From contig NW_019774280.1 in NCBI RefSeq assembly GCF_001039355.2, positions 457,416 to 521,415 of the forward strand: DNA of 64,000 nt. Reading direction: 5' to 3'. Below are positions 14,527-24,294 of the stretch, one piece after another. The position numbers and the translations under genes are program-made. The notes below the pieces were generated by a model, which saw only the letters and a list, made by a program, of their open reading frames with translations, was not told the DNA's origin and made no database searches. The DNA is from Lingula anatina (lineage: Eukaryota; Brachiopoda; Lingulata; Lingulida; Lingulidae). The first letter of the stretch is position 1, and each line of letters starts with the position of its first letter.

Positions 14527-14667
14527 CGAGGTTTGTGCCTTCACTTAGTTAAAAAATATCTCCACAATGGAACAACAGAAGGGAGAAACTGACATCAGAT
14601 AATAAAAACATACACACACGCACACACGCGAAAATATAGGTAAATGAATAAATAAATTAATATCTTT

Positions 14668-14710
<43 letters not shown>

Positions 14711-17700
14711 ACCACAGTCGCATAGTAATTTGGAATCAGGAAGACAGTCGGCCCCTGCACTTGCAATGATTGCATATTTTACCCCGGCCCAGAAAGCAGA
14801 CAAGACAATTCTAAACCGGGTGAGAAACCGTATGTCTTTTAGACAGATTTATTACGCTGCCAGGAAACAATTTATTCTTGGAATGACAAAGTAATGCAAT
14901 TAACTGATCATTGGCAATCCCAAGACAAGCTAGGATATCAATCAATAAGTAGCCCAACACCGATTTCAGTATGATGTAAACCCCTCCATACTGGATTGCA
15001 CGCTATTTACGAAAGTTTACGCTTATGTGCACTGTATAATAGATGTTATTCTGAAAGTTGCAGTAGAGCTTAATTTTTCAACACTGTTTGGCATGTGTGA
15101 TTTGAGTTCCTGTGTAAAGAAAGGCTCTGTCACACCTATAGCGTCAAGAGGTACGTGTGAGTATCGTATGTGATAGCACCTTTGAGCGTATGAAATCACC
15201 CTGTTTACGGTGTATTAAAATGAAGATGCAAACAGCGTATATGTTTTTGAACATGCTCAAAACACTTTTTATCTTCATCCTGGTCTGTGAACGTACAACA
15301 ACGTCTGCCTAGAACGTAAGTCTAACTAGAATCCCCTTTCGTTTGTCTGCGTACGTGGAATTTTTCTCATACGTTAGTGCCATACGCCAAGTGTGACAGT
15401 AGGCCTATATACCTTGACAGAGGGTCTGTCCCCTTTAGATTCATACAGGTTGAGGTTAACGTGACGTAAATGGGTCAAAATCAAGACGGGACTAACCTGT
15501 GCAAATCGATGGGGATCAAACCCTGTATCATGGCGGAATTTCTCATACAACACACCGATACAGTTTCACGGTTCCGACTCAGGAAATGAAAGCAAAATAA
15601 TTCATTACTTAAATTCAATCTATTATTGGTAGCAATGGGCGTATTGAGAGAATAAACTGACAGTTTGATAGTATTGAGTAAGCGAAAAATAGTAATAGTG
15701 CGGTAATAAATTGTAAGGGTTATTTTGGACAGCGTAATTTACGTTATTTCTGAACTCGCTTACGTCTGACACACGTTGTCTTAGGTTATAAATCGGAAAC
15801 TAGTGTATCTTCGGGTGGGCGGGTAAACAAATCAGCTGAGAGTATTGATCAAATCTTGTACTTTCCTTTCGATCGCACTGCTTTACAAGATTTTAGACTC
15901 ACGAAACAAAATAAACAAAAGTTTTAACAACGCAATTCCAGATTTGAAAACTTTAAAAGTTAAGTTGGTTGTTAGTCATCATGATCACATTTAGGATAAG
16001 GCTCCAAAGGGAGGCGGAAACAGAGCCGAGAAAGGGAAGTGAGAAAACAGCAGGACACGAAATTGACTCTACAGTGAATTTAAAACGGCTTAACTAAGGG
16101 GCTATTCTCTACCCGTTTAGGCACTTTCACATCTAGAGAAATGCACTCGTGCTCAGACAAATGCAACGGCTTCGTGAGACTTATGTTGTATACGTTATCC
16201 GTAGAGACAAACGTTATATGTACCTTCCATAGCCTGAGGGAGAAAATGTCTCGGGCATGTTCAAAAACAGTCTCATAGGTTGCATATATCTTCATTAAAA
16301 TACGCTGGAAACAGGGTGGTTTCGTAGGCTCAAACTTGTGAGTATCATCGACATCACATACGTTACTCACAAATCGAACTTGAAGGCGTGCAGGAAGGAC
16401 ACCGGAAACGATCATCATCTAGTTGATGCCGTCCGTTAATGAGCTCTCCCGGGAGGCGGTGGGTATTAATAACTGCTCTTTTGTTACGTACAGGGGGGAT
16501 TTTTGGAAATGACTGACATGTATCATTAGACGCTTTGTTGACAATTAAAATAAGAATTGAATCGTGGGAGAGGTCCTTATGAAGAAGGGCAATCATAGAA
16601 ACGTATTAAAAACATCTATGGATATGACGTAAGTTATCATGAACTGCGGCGATATATTTGAATTCCCCCGACCTCTTATTATTTGAGAAGATTGAAAAAT
16701 CCACCTTCTTGTTATTACTTCAACAATTTATTATTTGAGCAGAATGACATTTTTCAAAAACATTTTTGAGAGTTTCTCCTATTCAGGTATTCTCCTTTTC
16801 AGACATGGCTTTAAAAATAACTTGTGAACGCCTATTATTGAATCTGAGAAATAAAAAAGATCAATGCTTTTAAGAACCAAATAATCTGAAAATATCTATA
16901 TAAAAATAAACGCTAATTACACTGGGGTATATTGTTGAACTTATTACTTTCGATGCCATTGTGCCAATACTAATAATGAATAAATATGACTCTCAGTATA
17001 TCTAATTCATTAGAAGGACCCAAGCTTCAAATCTGTCTCCCAAAATTGTACGGTTCCAATTTATTTCTATATACGCAAATCGGCACTGCGTTGTCATTTA
17101 TATGGTTGTGTTTACCTAAAGTCGAGGTCAAAATGGATTCCTAGGTGTGAAACTCGAAACTAAATAGAGGTTTGCACGTTGGATCTTATTATGTGTTGAC
17201 AGGAAATGAGAGGCCGTCGAGTGGAAGTTTTTAAGTGTCATGATAAAGAAAGGAAATATAGTACAAAACTAGATTTGGTAGTGACCTTTAGCGATGTCTA
17301 CCTCAATTCTCCTCATCAAATACAGAAAAATCTATGTATTTGTACAGTACAGTACAATACAATACAAAACAAAACAATTCACATCAAGATGGGCCAGGAT
17401 GATGTATGTGCGAAAATGATAAAACTTTTTATATGGTTTCTAGGCATGCGCTTGGATATTCGAAAAGCCATCCAGATCGCCGCCGGGGCATGGCTCTACG
17501 CTCTTCTGTGGGCGCTGCCCCCCGTGTTTGGGTGGTCCTCCTACACAACAGAGGGGCCTGGGACCTGGTGCAGCGTCCTCTGGCAATCCAGCGACCCCAT
17601 TGACGTCTCATACATCATCACCCTGTTTGTATTCTGTTTCTTCATTCCTGTGGTCATTATGGCGGTCTGCTATTATCATTTGTACCGGGAGGTGAGACGC

Positions 17701-19220
17701 ATGGCCAGACAGACGTCTATTGAGCAGGATTCTTCTGCTGGTAGAGAGAACATACGTAGGTAGGTTGACTGGTTTAAACAGAAACCTTCAACATTTAAAA
17801 CTTGCCTTTTAACGCCTGCGCAGACTGCAGACACGAGGTTGATAGCTCCATGTTCTTTGTTTGTTGTGATTGGAAACTAAAATTAAAGGGATAACAGCTG
17901 TTTATATGAAATTAAAAATTTCACAATAAATACGTTGTGAACAACATACATTCTTTTATGTATAATTTCTAGAATAAATTCAACAGGTGTAATTGTATTC
18001 TGTCTGATTTCTATCTTTTTTGAAGAGGTTTTATTTTCTTAATAGGGAGAAGAAAGTGGCCAAAATGACTATCGTAGTTTGGGCAGCGTTTCTGATCGCC
18101 TGGACGCCATACGCCACCGTTGCCTTAATATCAACATTTGGCGACGCCAGCAGTATCAGCTACATGGCAGCTGCTTTACCGTCGGTGATGGCTAAATCCG
18201 CCACAGTGTATAATCCGTTTATCTACGTTGCGATGAACGAGCGGTTTCGTCGAGCAGCAGTGAACGTAAGTTTGTTAATTTGTATATTGGAAATAGATTT
18301 CAATCAGGATATGTGGAAAATTATTTGTATTCAAGGGTTTATTTTATGGGCTTATGGCCGTCGCCCACTTTAGAGTAAACAAACAAACAAACAAACAACA
18401 TAACGGGCGAAACCTTGATAGGAATTAGAATAAAAAGAAAACAACGGAATTCAATATCATGATAGTTAGACATTTGATGACAAAATCTGCATGGTTTTAA
18501 TTTATGGTATGCAGCAGATATAATAATGAAATCGATCATATTTAAATTTTGGTGGCGTTTTTGGCATAAAGTGACATATTTCTTTCATATATGTCTCTTA
18601 CCTCCTTCGATCCTTATCCTTGTGTAGTTTCGTATAAATCCGCATACGGATGTGTAGAACTATTTGTACTCAAAGGTTTATTTTATGGGTTTATGGTCGT
18701 CGCCCATAATGTTAGAGTAAAAAAAAACATCATAAACCTTAATAAGAATGAGAAAAACAAACAAACAAACAATTCGAAACAACAGAATTCAACACAAAAT
18801 ACTTTTTCGTTTTCATTCTGCTTCTGTCAACTTAGCATATAGTGTTAAAAGCTCTTAAATAAAACTTTCTTTTCAATTATTCTTAAGCTTTCATGTCACG
18901 TTTTATGTTTTTTCACTTTGTAGCAAGTCCCATGTCTCAAACTGTTAATAAAGATCGACGAAGACGAGGGTGTGGCAGAGCAATCGGACAACACTACTGT
19001 GACGCATGCCGCCCCCGTTGTCCAGTTTAATTCTTCAAAGAGGTCACCTCCCATCCAGGCCATAGCGTCTCCGTACAGGGTAGACACAGCGTCGAGTTTA
19101 AAAACAGAAACAGAAACAAAAGCTTCAACACACGGAACGGCACAGGTTACAAATATTGACGTCATGGAAATACCATATGACCACACGCGTGCTTCTACGT
19201 CACGCGCACATCCACTTTGA
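1332..19220 (+). CDS. Opsin gene with three alternative first exons (whole locus)
   Basis: Seven-transmembrane retinal-binding G-protein-coupled receptor, expected in photoreceptor or other light-sensing cell membranes. Exon 1a, 1b or 1c joins exon 2 (14213-14310), exon 3 (17444-17759), exon 4 (18046-18265) and exon 5 (18924-19220). With any first exon the total is 1314 bases, 437 residues plus stop, and all phases agree. Visible marks are N-terminal NxT sequons, the TM1 Asn at 71, the TM2 Asp at 99, the disulphide pair C126-C203, DRY at 150-152, E197 aligned with the bovine E181 counterion, Y129 at the bovine 113 position, retinal Lys at 316 and NPxxY at 322-326. Tyr at 113 with Glu at 181 fits the tetraopsin group (Go-opsin, peropsin, neuropsin) better than vertebrate visual opsins, but the subclass is an inference. 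Only one copy of exons 2-5 is seen. Confidence 0.9.
3128..3597. repeat. Exon 1b proximal flank, homologous to 5915-6354
   Basis: Diverged but collinear with the flank of exon 1c. Both contain a near-identical stretch 40-100 bases before the ATG. No coding potential is apparent. Confidence 0.6.
3551..3556 (+). promoter_or_regulatory. Exon 1b TATA box
   Basis: TATAAA 47 bases before the exon 1b ATG, aligned with the TATA boxes of exons 1a and 1c. The flank from about 3128 is homologous to the flank of exon 1c. Confidence 0.55.
3598..3980 (+). CDS. Opsin alternative first exon 1b
   Basis: Same length (383 bases), phase and domain content as exon 1a, ending TTG|GTAAGT. It keeps the paired NHT and NGT sequons, TM1 and TM2. 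It differs from 1a in parts of the N-terminus and in the loop after TM2. No second exon 2 lies between it and exon 1c, so it must use the shared exons 2-5 if it is expressed. Nothing breaks the reading frame, so it looks functional. Confidence 0.88.
4065..4275. mobile_element. MITE-like element, family A, copy 1
   Basis: About 211 bases bounded by inverted ends: TTCCCACAGATTTAGATCGATC at the left (start and core only quoted) and its near reverse complement at the right, with GATCGATC inside both. It has no coding capacity. A second copy is at 20358 and a diverged relative at 11408. The transposase family is unknown. Confidence 0.75.
4880..5460. repeat. Second copy of the exon 1a distal flank
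   Basis: Collinear with parts of 240-1130. It lies in the interval between exons 1b and 1c and supports segmental duplication of promoter plus first exon. Confidence 0.55.
6294..6317 (+). promoter_or_regulatory. Exon 1c TATA box with GGATTA site
   Basis: TATAAA (6312-6317) lies 43 bases before the exon 1c ATG. GGATTA (6294-6299), the reverse of the TAATCC core bound by Otx/Crx homeodomain proteins in photoreceptors, sits just upstream, with a CGTCA half-site before it. The factor assignment is inference. Confidence 0.5.
6355..6737 (+). CDS. Opsin alternative first exon 1c
   Basis: Third 383-base first exon, ending CTG|GTGAGT, with the same phase. The open frame runs on upstream, but the start is put at the ATG aligned with 1a and 1b; the upstream part has no matching ATG and overlaps the TATA box. 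The exon keeps NHT and NGT, TM1 and TM2. It differs from 1a and 1b after TM2, where Trp, Ala, Thr and His replace residues of the first extracellular loop. The coding frame is open, so this is probably a third functional promoter-exon unit. Confidence 0.88.
6899..6930. repeat. CG/TG dinucleotide tract
   Basis: Alternating purine-pyrimidine run of CG then TG. Confidence 0.9.
7553..7586. repeat. CA dinucleotide tract
   Basis: About 16 CA units with one interruption. Confidence 0.9.
8854..9243 (-). pseudogene. LINE reverse transcriptase C-terminal remnant
   Basis: The minus strand encodes about 129 residues, including the pattern IETGRW...R.C.CG...TEKHAICDC followed by an R-x-x-F stretch. This matches the Cys/His region that ends many non-LTR reverse transcriptases (R-C-xx-C ... 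E-x-H-xxx-C). Only this 3' part is left; no polymerase or endonuclease domain is seen nearby. It is a dead 3' fragment lying in opsin intron 1. Confidence 0.65.
10117..10190. repeat. AACGTT/ATAACGTT short tandem repeat
   Basis: Several imperfect copies of AACGTTAT in both orientations within about 75 bases. The motif is self-complementary, so the tract can form hairpins. It may be the end of a non-autonomous element; no borders were found. Confidence 0.6.
10414..10456. repeat. TC dinucleotide tract
   Basis: About 21 uninterrupted TC units. Confidence 0.9.
11408..11645. mobile_element. MITE-like element, family A, diverged relative
   Basis: Both ends resemble family A ends, and the inverted repeats extend inward (a TCTCGCTGA-type block near 11458 and its reverse complement near 11598). 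The centre is unlike the other two copies. Confidence 0.5.
13107..13148. repeat. TAAA tetranucleotide tract
   Basis: Ten or so AAAT units with one change. Confidence 0.85.
14213..14310 (+). CDS. Opsin exon 2 (TM3 and DRY)
   Basis: Acceptor CCGCAG|GTACGG and donor TCAG|GTAAGA. It completes Trp128 and encodes residues 129-160, that is TM3 and the DRY motif (150-152), then enters the second intracellular loop. Tyr129 sits where vertebrate visual opsins have the Glu113 counterion. This exon is single copy, although there are three first exons upstream. Confidence 0.92.
14453..14526. repeat. CA then GA compound microsatellite
   Basis: CA units with CG interruptions pass directly into about 15 GA units. 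Confidence 0.9.
14669..14709. repeat. Poly-A run
   Basis: Forty-one A residues in a row. There is no LINE or SINE body directly 5' to it that I could recognise. Confidence 0.9.
17444..17759 (+). CDS. Opsin exon 3 (TM4, ECL2, TM5)
   Basis: Acceptor TCTAG|GCATGC and donor CGTAG|GTAGGT. It encodes residues 162-265, giving TM4 (about 170-188), the second extracellular loop with Glu197 (bovine 181) and Cys203 (disulphide partner), TM5 (about 212-236) and the start of the third cytoplasmic loop. The frame stays open into the intron on both sides, so the exon edges are chosen from splice signals and from phase agreement with exons 2 and 4. Confidence 0.92.
18046..18265 (+). CDS. Opsin exon 4 (TM6, TM7, retinal lysine)
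   Basis: Acceptor TTAATAG|GGAGAA and donor GAAC|GTAAGT. It encodes residues 267-339: the basic end of the third loop, TM6 with a WTPY core, TM7 with the Schiff-base Lys316 in AKSATVYNPFIY, NPxxY (322-326) and the start of helix 8. The tripeptide after NPxxY (aligned with bovine 310-312) is NER, unlike the NKQ of vertebrate ciliary opsins or the HPK of Gq opsins. Confidence 0.93.
18924..19220 (+). CDS. Opsin exon 5 (cytoplasmic tail)
   Basis: Acceptor TTTGTAG|CAAGTC in phase 0 with exon 4. It encodes residues 340-437 and a TGA stop. The tail starts with a Cys a few residues after helix 8 (a possible palmitoylation site). The rest is rich in Ser and Thr, as expected of a region phosphorylated for arrestin binding; that role is inferred from the family. 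Confidence 0.85.
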   Translation, partial: QVPCLKLLIKIDEDEGVAEQSDNTTVTHAAPVVQFNSSKRSPPIQAIASPYRVDTASSLKTETETKASTHGTAQVTNIDVMEIPYDHTRASTSRAHPL

Positions 19221-19541
19221 TGTTGCCGCCGAAGAATGTTTTGTTTCTTGTGCTGGTCACACCCCTGATTTTTGGCGTTAAACCACAAAGTCAGCAAGAT
19301 TAATATCTCGAGTTTTGTATATATTTAACATTGTGCTCAAAGATAGAGCGTGACTCGGCTAAAGTTAAGAAGGTGTTACAAAATCATTCAATGTTATATT
19401 TTTCACTGTTTGTTTGGAAAAAAGTAGGCCTACATATTGTATTATCATTTTATGGTTGACTGTTCTTAAATAACATACTTCAATTTCACGTATTTGTTGT
19501 TGTCAAAATATTGTCGAAGCGCCAACTGTTATTTACATCGG

Positions 19542-19547
19542 AATAAA
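19542..19547 (+). terminator. Opsin polyadenylation signal candidate
   Basis: AATAAA about 320 bases after the opsin stop codon, followed by A-rich then mixed sequence. It is the first good signal downstream. Confidence 0.5.
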
Positions 19548-20357
19548 AAATAAGGCAACTAACAGAGGTCACAGGTAACAGCGGGAAGAGATTAACTAAA
19601 GGTGAGATATAAAGAGGAATTCTGGTACACAAAAGGTGTTATTTTTTTAGTAGTTGTCCATCACGAAAGAACCTGGCCAATGTCACTGACATTCTCATTC
19701 AACACGTTTTTTGATTTGCTCTATGAAATACTACCTTGAAGTCTCTTGATGGGCGTTTGAGTGCGCTAGAAGCAGTTTATTGCTTCACACCTCAAGCCAC
19801 ATCCCTCCGTTTTCAAGTCAATCCAGTATCTTTGTTGATGGAAAAAGGAAACGATCTGCTCACACCTCGAAAGGTTAAACCCCAAAACGGTTTCACAAAC
19901 CTATGCGCTACATGAAACTAAAAGAACTCAAATATGTAATCGATGCCTTCAACAAGGTGAGGATTATTCATTAGGAAAGGCCTTCTTCTGAAGTGGTTCA
20001 CACTGGCAGAAACTACCCTCTACCAGGGTGAGTGATAGATTTTTTACAGATATTCACAGATATGTTACTAGCTAGATAGATGGTCATTTTCAGCTAAACC
20101 CACCGAGACTGGTTGTTTCGTGCTGTACTTTTTTCATGCTTCCTACCTAACCTCTTTCTCACGAAACAGAAACATTGTTCAGAAATAAATGCCAACATTA
20201 TCACACAACACTGCACGTACGCGTACTTTTTCGGGGAAATAAGAGAAAGATGTATGACGGTACCCTCATTGTCAGCAAATTTAACCAATTACTTTCCTTT
20301 TGCCCAGATCAAGCAACCTACCTCAGCACGACTGTAGAATGCTCGACTAAGACTGCA

Positions 20358-20544
20358 TTACCACAGATTTAGATCGATCCATCTGGATCGACCTAACTCC
20401 CTTGGGGTTCAGCCGAGCGCTCACGGAAGTTATTGTACCCCCTTACAGCTTTTAGTAAGCGGGACAGACATTTAAACCGGCTAAGCTGACAGTAATCTAG
20501 TGAGACTCCCCACGGGGATAGATCGATCTATATATCTATGGGAA
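20358..20544. mobile_element. MITE-like element, family A, copy 2
   Basis: About 187 bases, collinear with 4065-4275 except for a deletion of some 20-25 bases near the left third. The same inverted ends with GATCGATC are present. It lies downstream of the opsin gene. Confidence 0.75.
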
Positions 20545-21604
20545 TGGGGTCTAAGACATTAAGAGCAACATTCTAATTCGATACAAATGAGCATAAATCA
20601 TTTATCATATAAATTCACTATTGGTATTTCGAAAGAAACCTGGCGTATTTACATACAAAAGTCAATCTGCAAATTTGAAGTAATCCAGAAAATCAAAATC
20701 TCCTATGAAAGTAATGCGATCATGTTGATTTCAGAAAAGATCCTTCTTTATATACCAAAAATAATCGGATCATGCTGATTTTCGAAAAGAACATGTGTTA
20801 TTAACATGCAACGACAAACAATTTTGAGGTAAAACAAATATACATCACTTGAACAAATGGGGCGAACATCGCCGTTATAAGTGCGAAAAAAGAGCTTTGC
20901 AAACCCAGAAATCAGACATGTATAACCTAATGTTAAAATTTATCTCTTGAAACCTAGAATTTGGACTTGTATAGCCTAGTGTTTTTATACTATTGTATAG
21001 CCTGTGTGTGAAGGCTCATGTTTATCTGAAAAACTTTTTTATACATTTTTTTGTACCAAGTTAATCCATGTTAGACCTTTACGCTATGCTTATGTGCCAC
21101 CCAAAATGTTTTTATACTATTACACCAGCGTGTTGATAATGTGACCGTTTCATGTTGATTACTATAGTATGTAACCAGTCAATTTATTTATTTCAGTTTA
21201 TTGATGATACGGACAGTGACAGCGACGGCGACAAAACGGACAGACACGGTAACCAGAATATGTACAGACATATACGTATATAAAAGATAAACGCATATGC
21301 AGGCACAAGACACAGACACGCATATGTCACGCAGAATGCTGTCCACACACTCTCTCTCTCGTTTCTTTCCCGGTAAAACGGAGTATTTATCAGAAATGCA
21401 TGTAGCTCCTTCAGCCTGGAGGCTGAAAGAATGAGATCAAACATATCGTATCCCTTTCAAGGCTTTTTTATAATTGAACGCCATAGACTGGAGATGCTGG
21501 TGTCTACTGGTGTGTGTGTGAGATGACTTAGACGACTTAAATATCTAGACTGAAAACGTCCAGGTAACGCTTCTAGAGTATTACAGTATAATTGGGCCAT
21601 TCTC

Positions 21605-21607
<3 letters not shown>

Positions 21608-21638
<31 letters not shown>
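21608..21638. repeat. GA dinucleotide tract
   Basis: About 15 AG units, then a degenerate continuation. Confidence 0.9.
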
Positions 21639-21645
<7 letters not shown>

Positions 21646-22622
21646 AAGAGAGAGGACACTAGCTTCCTTAAGAAACATCAGGTTACTATCAATTAGACTT
21701 TCAATTAAATACGACACGAGGCTCGCACAGGTAAAAAGGTCAACGACATTGCGACCTACAACGACCTTGCGAACCACATTCTGCCGGGTATTTACAAAAC
21801 ACTACAAACTTTGGCCTAAGAACAATCGATGACAATTTTGCCATTGTTATAAAATGCCAAGGGAAAGAAACCTTGATCGTATTAATTTTTTACCACTCCA
21901 ATGCCCTTGATGCAAGTAGTAGAGATCTGGAGTCCTAATGGCAATTGATTTGTAAGTGTATACAAGAGCTTAGCCAAAATTCTTTATTATGCTAGAAGTA
22001 GTCATTTTAGTATATCAGTGGTTAATAGCATACTTATCTATAATTACATTTCTTCTGTCAATTTTCATCTACCCACGTAGATGTATACGTTACAATAAAT
22101 AAAGCAAATAATCTTCAAGTTGAAATTTGATAAAATGTCCCTTTTTTCTGTCGGACAATAGCTGAAACCTTCTCAATTGATTAAATTTCTCATAGGCAGG
22201 ATGACTACAAAGAAAAGTAGATAACACAATATTGTCATCCCTGTGAACTGTCTCTGACACGTGGAGATAAAGTGAACGGGACAATACACAGATCAAAATC
22301 AAATGTGGATAAAAGAATGATTAACTGAAGCTAGTGAGAAATCTCCGAGCAACGACGTGAACTTATGTGACATTACAACTGCTATCGCTCTCTGATCTTG
22401 ACGTCTGTCCGAGCTCGAGGAAGTAAACTGCAATTTGACGATCGCGTGAGGACTGCAAGTTACATGGGCATGAGCTTGCAGTTGTTCGGTACGATTCTTA
22501 CAGCTTCAGTTCTTCATAATACATGTATATCAAATGCAAGATCTCATGGAAGTTGGTGAAACTCTCCAGATCAAAACGTATACAACTATCCAAATGATTT
22601 TATATTTAGAATTTCAGCAGAA

Positions 22623-22891
22623 NNNNNNNNNNNNNNNNNNNNNNNNNNNNNNNNNNNNNNNNNNNNNNNNNNNNNNNNNNNNNNNNNNNNNNNNNNNNNN
22701 NNNNNNNNNNNNNNNNNNNNNNNNNNNNNNNNNNNNNNNNNNNNNNNNNNNNNNNNNNNNNNNNNNNNNNNNNNNNNNNNNNNNNNNNNNNNNNNNNNNN
22801 NNNNNNNNNNNNNNNNNNNNNNNNNNNNNNNNNNNNNNNNNNNNNNNNNNNNNNNNNNNNNNNNNNNNNNNNNNNNNNNNNNNNNNNNNNN
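22623..22891. other. Assembly gap (269 N)
   Basis: Run of unknown bases. Its true length is uncertain. Confidence 0.99.
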
Positions 22892-23939
22892 AATGGATTT
22901 CATTAGTTTGGAAAAAAAGCTTGGACACAATAGTTTGGATGCTTGGTTAAAATGAGTTTTTTGGCAATAGTGTATAAATAGGCATCGTTACAGCAGTGAA
23001 AACTCTAACCCTTTTTATGAATTATATGTTTTCCGCTAATCTTTTGCCCTCGGCACCCTGCGCAAAACGACAAAATGAAGCTCCATTCTGTTGACATGGG
23101 TTCTATTGCGGTAGAGGAGATAGAAAGGCAAGGTTACTGCATTCACTAAGTGGAGGATCTACGAGGCCAGCATAATTTCAGTTGGATAATGTATACCGGC
23201 CAGCTCGGTACATGAGCTTCTCGTGGAAACAGTGTCAATCCAATAATGCTCGAAAAGTCAAAATATGATTAGAATTAAATTATAGTAATAATAATAATTA
23301 TAATGATAAATAAAATAGCTTCTCTTAATTTATTATAAGGATTATTAAAAATTTCAAGTAAAATTCGAGCAGTAAAACGTGAACCCATCATGTCGGTGTT
23401 TTGAATTATCATTCTTTTTGACTGAATCAGAAACCCTTTCGACTTCAGACAAAGATTTGATCTTTACTGCCCCCGTGACAAAGAGAAAACATTATGATAT
23501 GGCAAAAACAGTCAATATTTGTATACTAGTATAAAACTTCTAAAAGACAGTCTAATTACCGCTGTCAAACAGCCATAGTCTGTAATCATAAATTTTATTT
23601 CAGCTTCCGTTTATAATTGGCTCAGTAAAGCATTTATTTCGGTAATCCCTTCAATATGGCACTGATGGCTTTCAACACCTCGATATGCACATTGTGTCAA
23701 GTAGGGGTGGGTGGGTAGCAGGGTGTACAGTCTTACTAGCGCAAGGTAATAAAGCGAATAAAAAGAGCAACAAAAGGAGCACATGTGTTCCATGTTATAT
23801 ACATCAATACATGGAAACTCTTCATCGGTGCCCAAACTATTTAAATATGCCGATGGCCTTGCAGTGGCCTTAAGATTGTATTCAAAATAAAAAGAAACCA
23901 TGCTATATTTTGAAATTTAGCAACGTTCACATTTTCCCC
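22892..23939. other. Intergenic region before the cadherin-FReD 3' end
   Basis: No gene is recognised on either strand; AT-rich unique sequence. Confidence 0.6.
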
Positions 23940-23978
23940 TTTATTACCGTTAAAATCAACGCATTGTTATCAAAGCAT

Positions 23979-24294
23979 CTAATTTACAGAAGCAGGTTTA
24001 ATTTTCATCTCGGTGCGATCCAAGAAAAGCCATTTGTTTCCGGTGAACCATTCCATCCAACCGTTCAGATCTGCCAGACGACAGTCGTGATACCACCATC
24101 CACCATAGATGTCGCCACAAAAACCGAAACTTTTGTCGTTGTCTTTATCCTTGGTGCTGAAAGGAAGGCCGTTGTGAGTTCCGAGTCCGTCCCCTGCGTT
24201 GCCTGAGTACCCGTAGACGTGTAGAGTATAAAGATTGGCTTCGTCATCGATATTGAATGCTTCGTACTCCGCGATATAATTCTTTTTGTCATTG
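23979..24294 (-). CDS. Cadherin-FReD exon 11 (FReD end)
   Basis: Acceptor GTTAG|CAATGA. Encodes GNAGDGL, the calcium loop DKDND, the Cys pair around GGWWYHDC and the terminal M-K-I-K-P, then TAG. AATAAA on the minus strand (23940-23945) lies 34 bases past the stop. Confidence 0.93.

Larger units (their letters stand above)
14311..17443 (+). other. Opsin intron 2
   Basis: No exon is recognised. It starts with a TGTC/TTTC-rich tract, then CA and GA tracts (14453-14526) and a poly-A run (14669-14709); the rest is unique AT-rich sequence. Confidence 0.7.
19548..22622. other. Intergenic region after the opsin gene
   Basis: No gene is recognised. It contains MITE copy 2 (20358-20544) and a GA tract (21608-21638), and it ends at the assembly gap. 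Confidence 0.6.

Noticed and set aside
14669-14709. Poly-A run as the tail of a retroposed gene
   Set aside because: No gene-like or SINE-like body and no target duplication was found beside it.
16080-16596. Minus-strand open frames in opsin intron 2
   Set aside because: No domain, no splice pairing and overlapping frames; composition like the surrounding intron.
17206-17443. Open frame running into opsin exon 3 from upstream
   Set aside because: It is intron sequence that happens to stay open; the acceptor at 17443 gives phase agreement with exon 2.
22534-22950. Open frame across the N gap
   Set aside because: Exists only because unknown bases hide stops.
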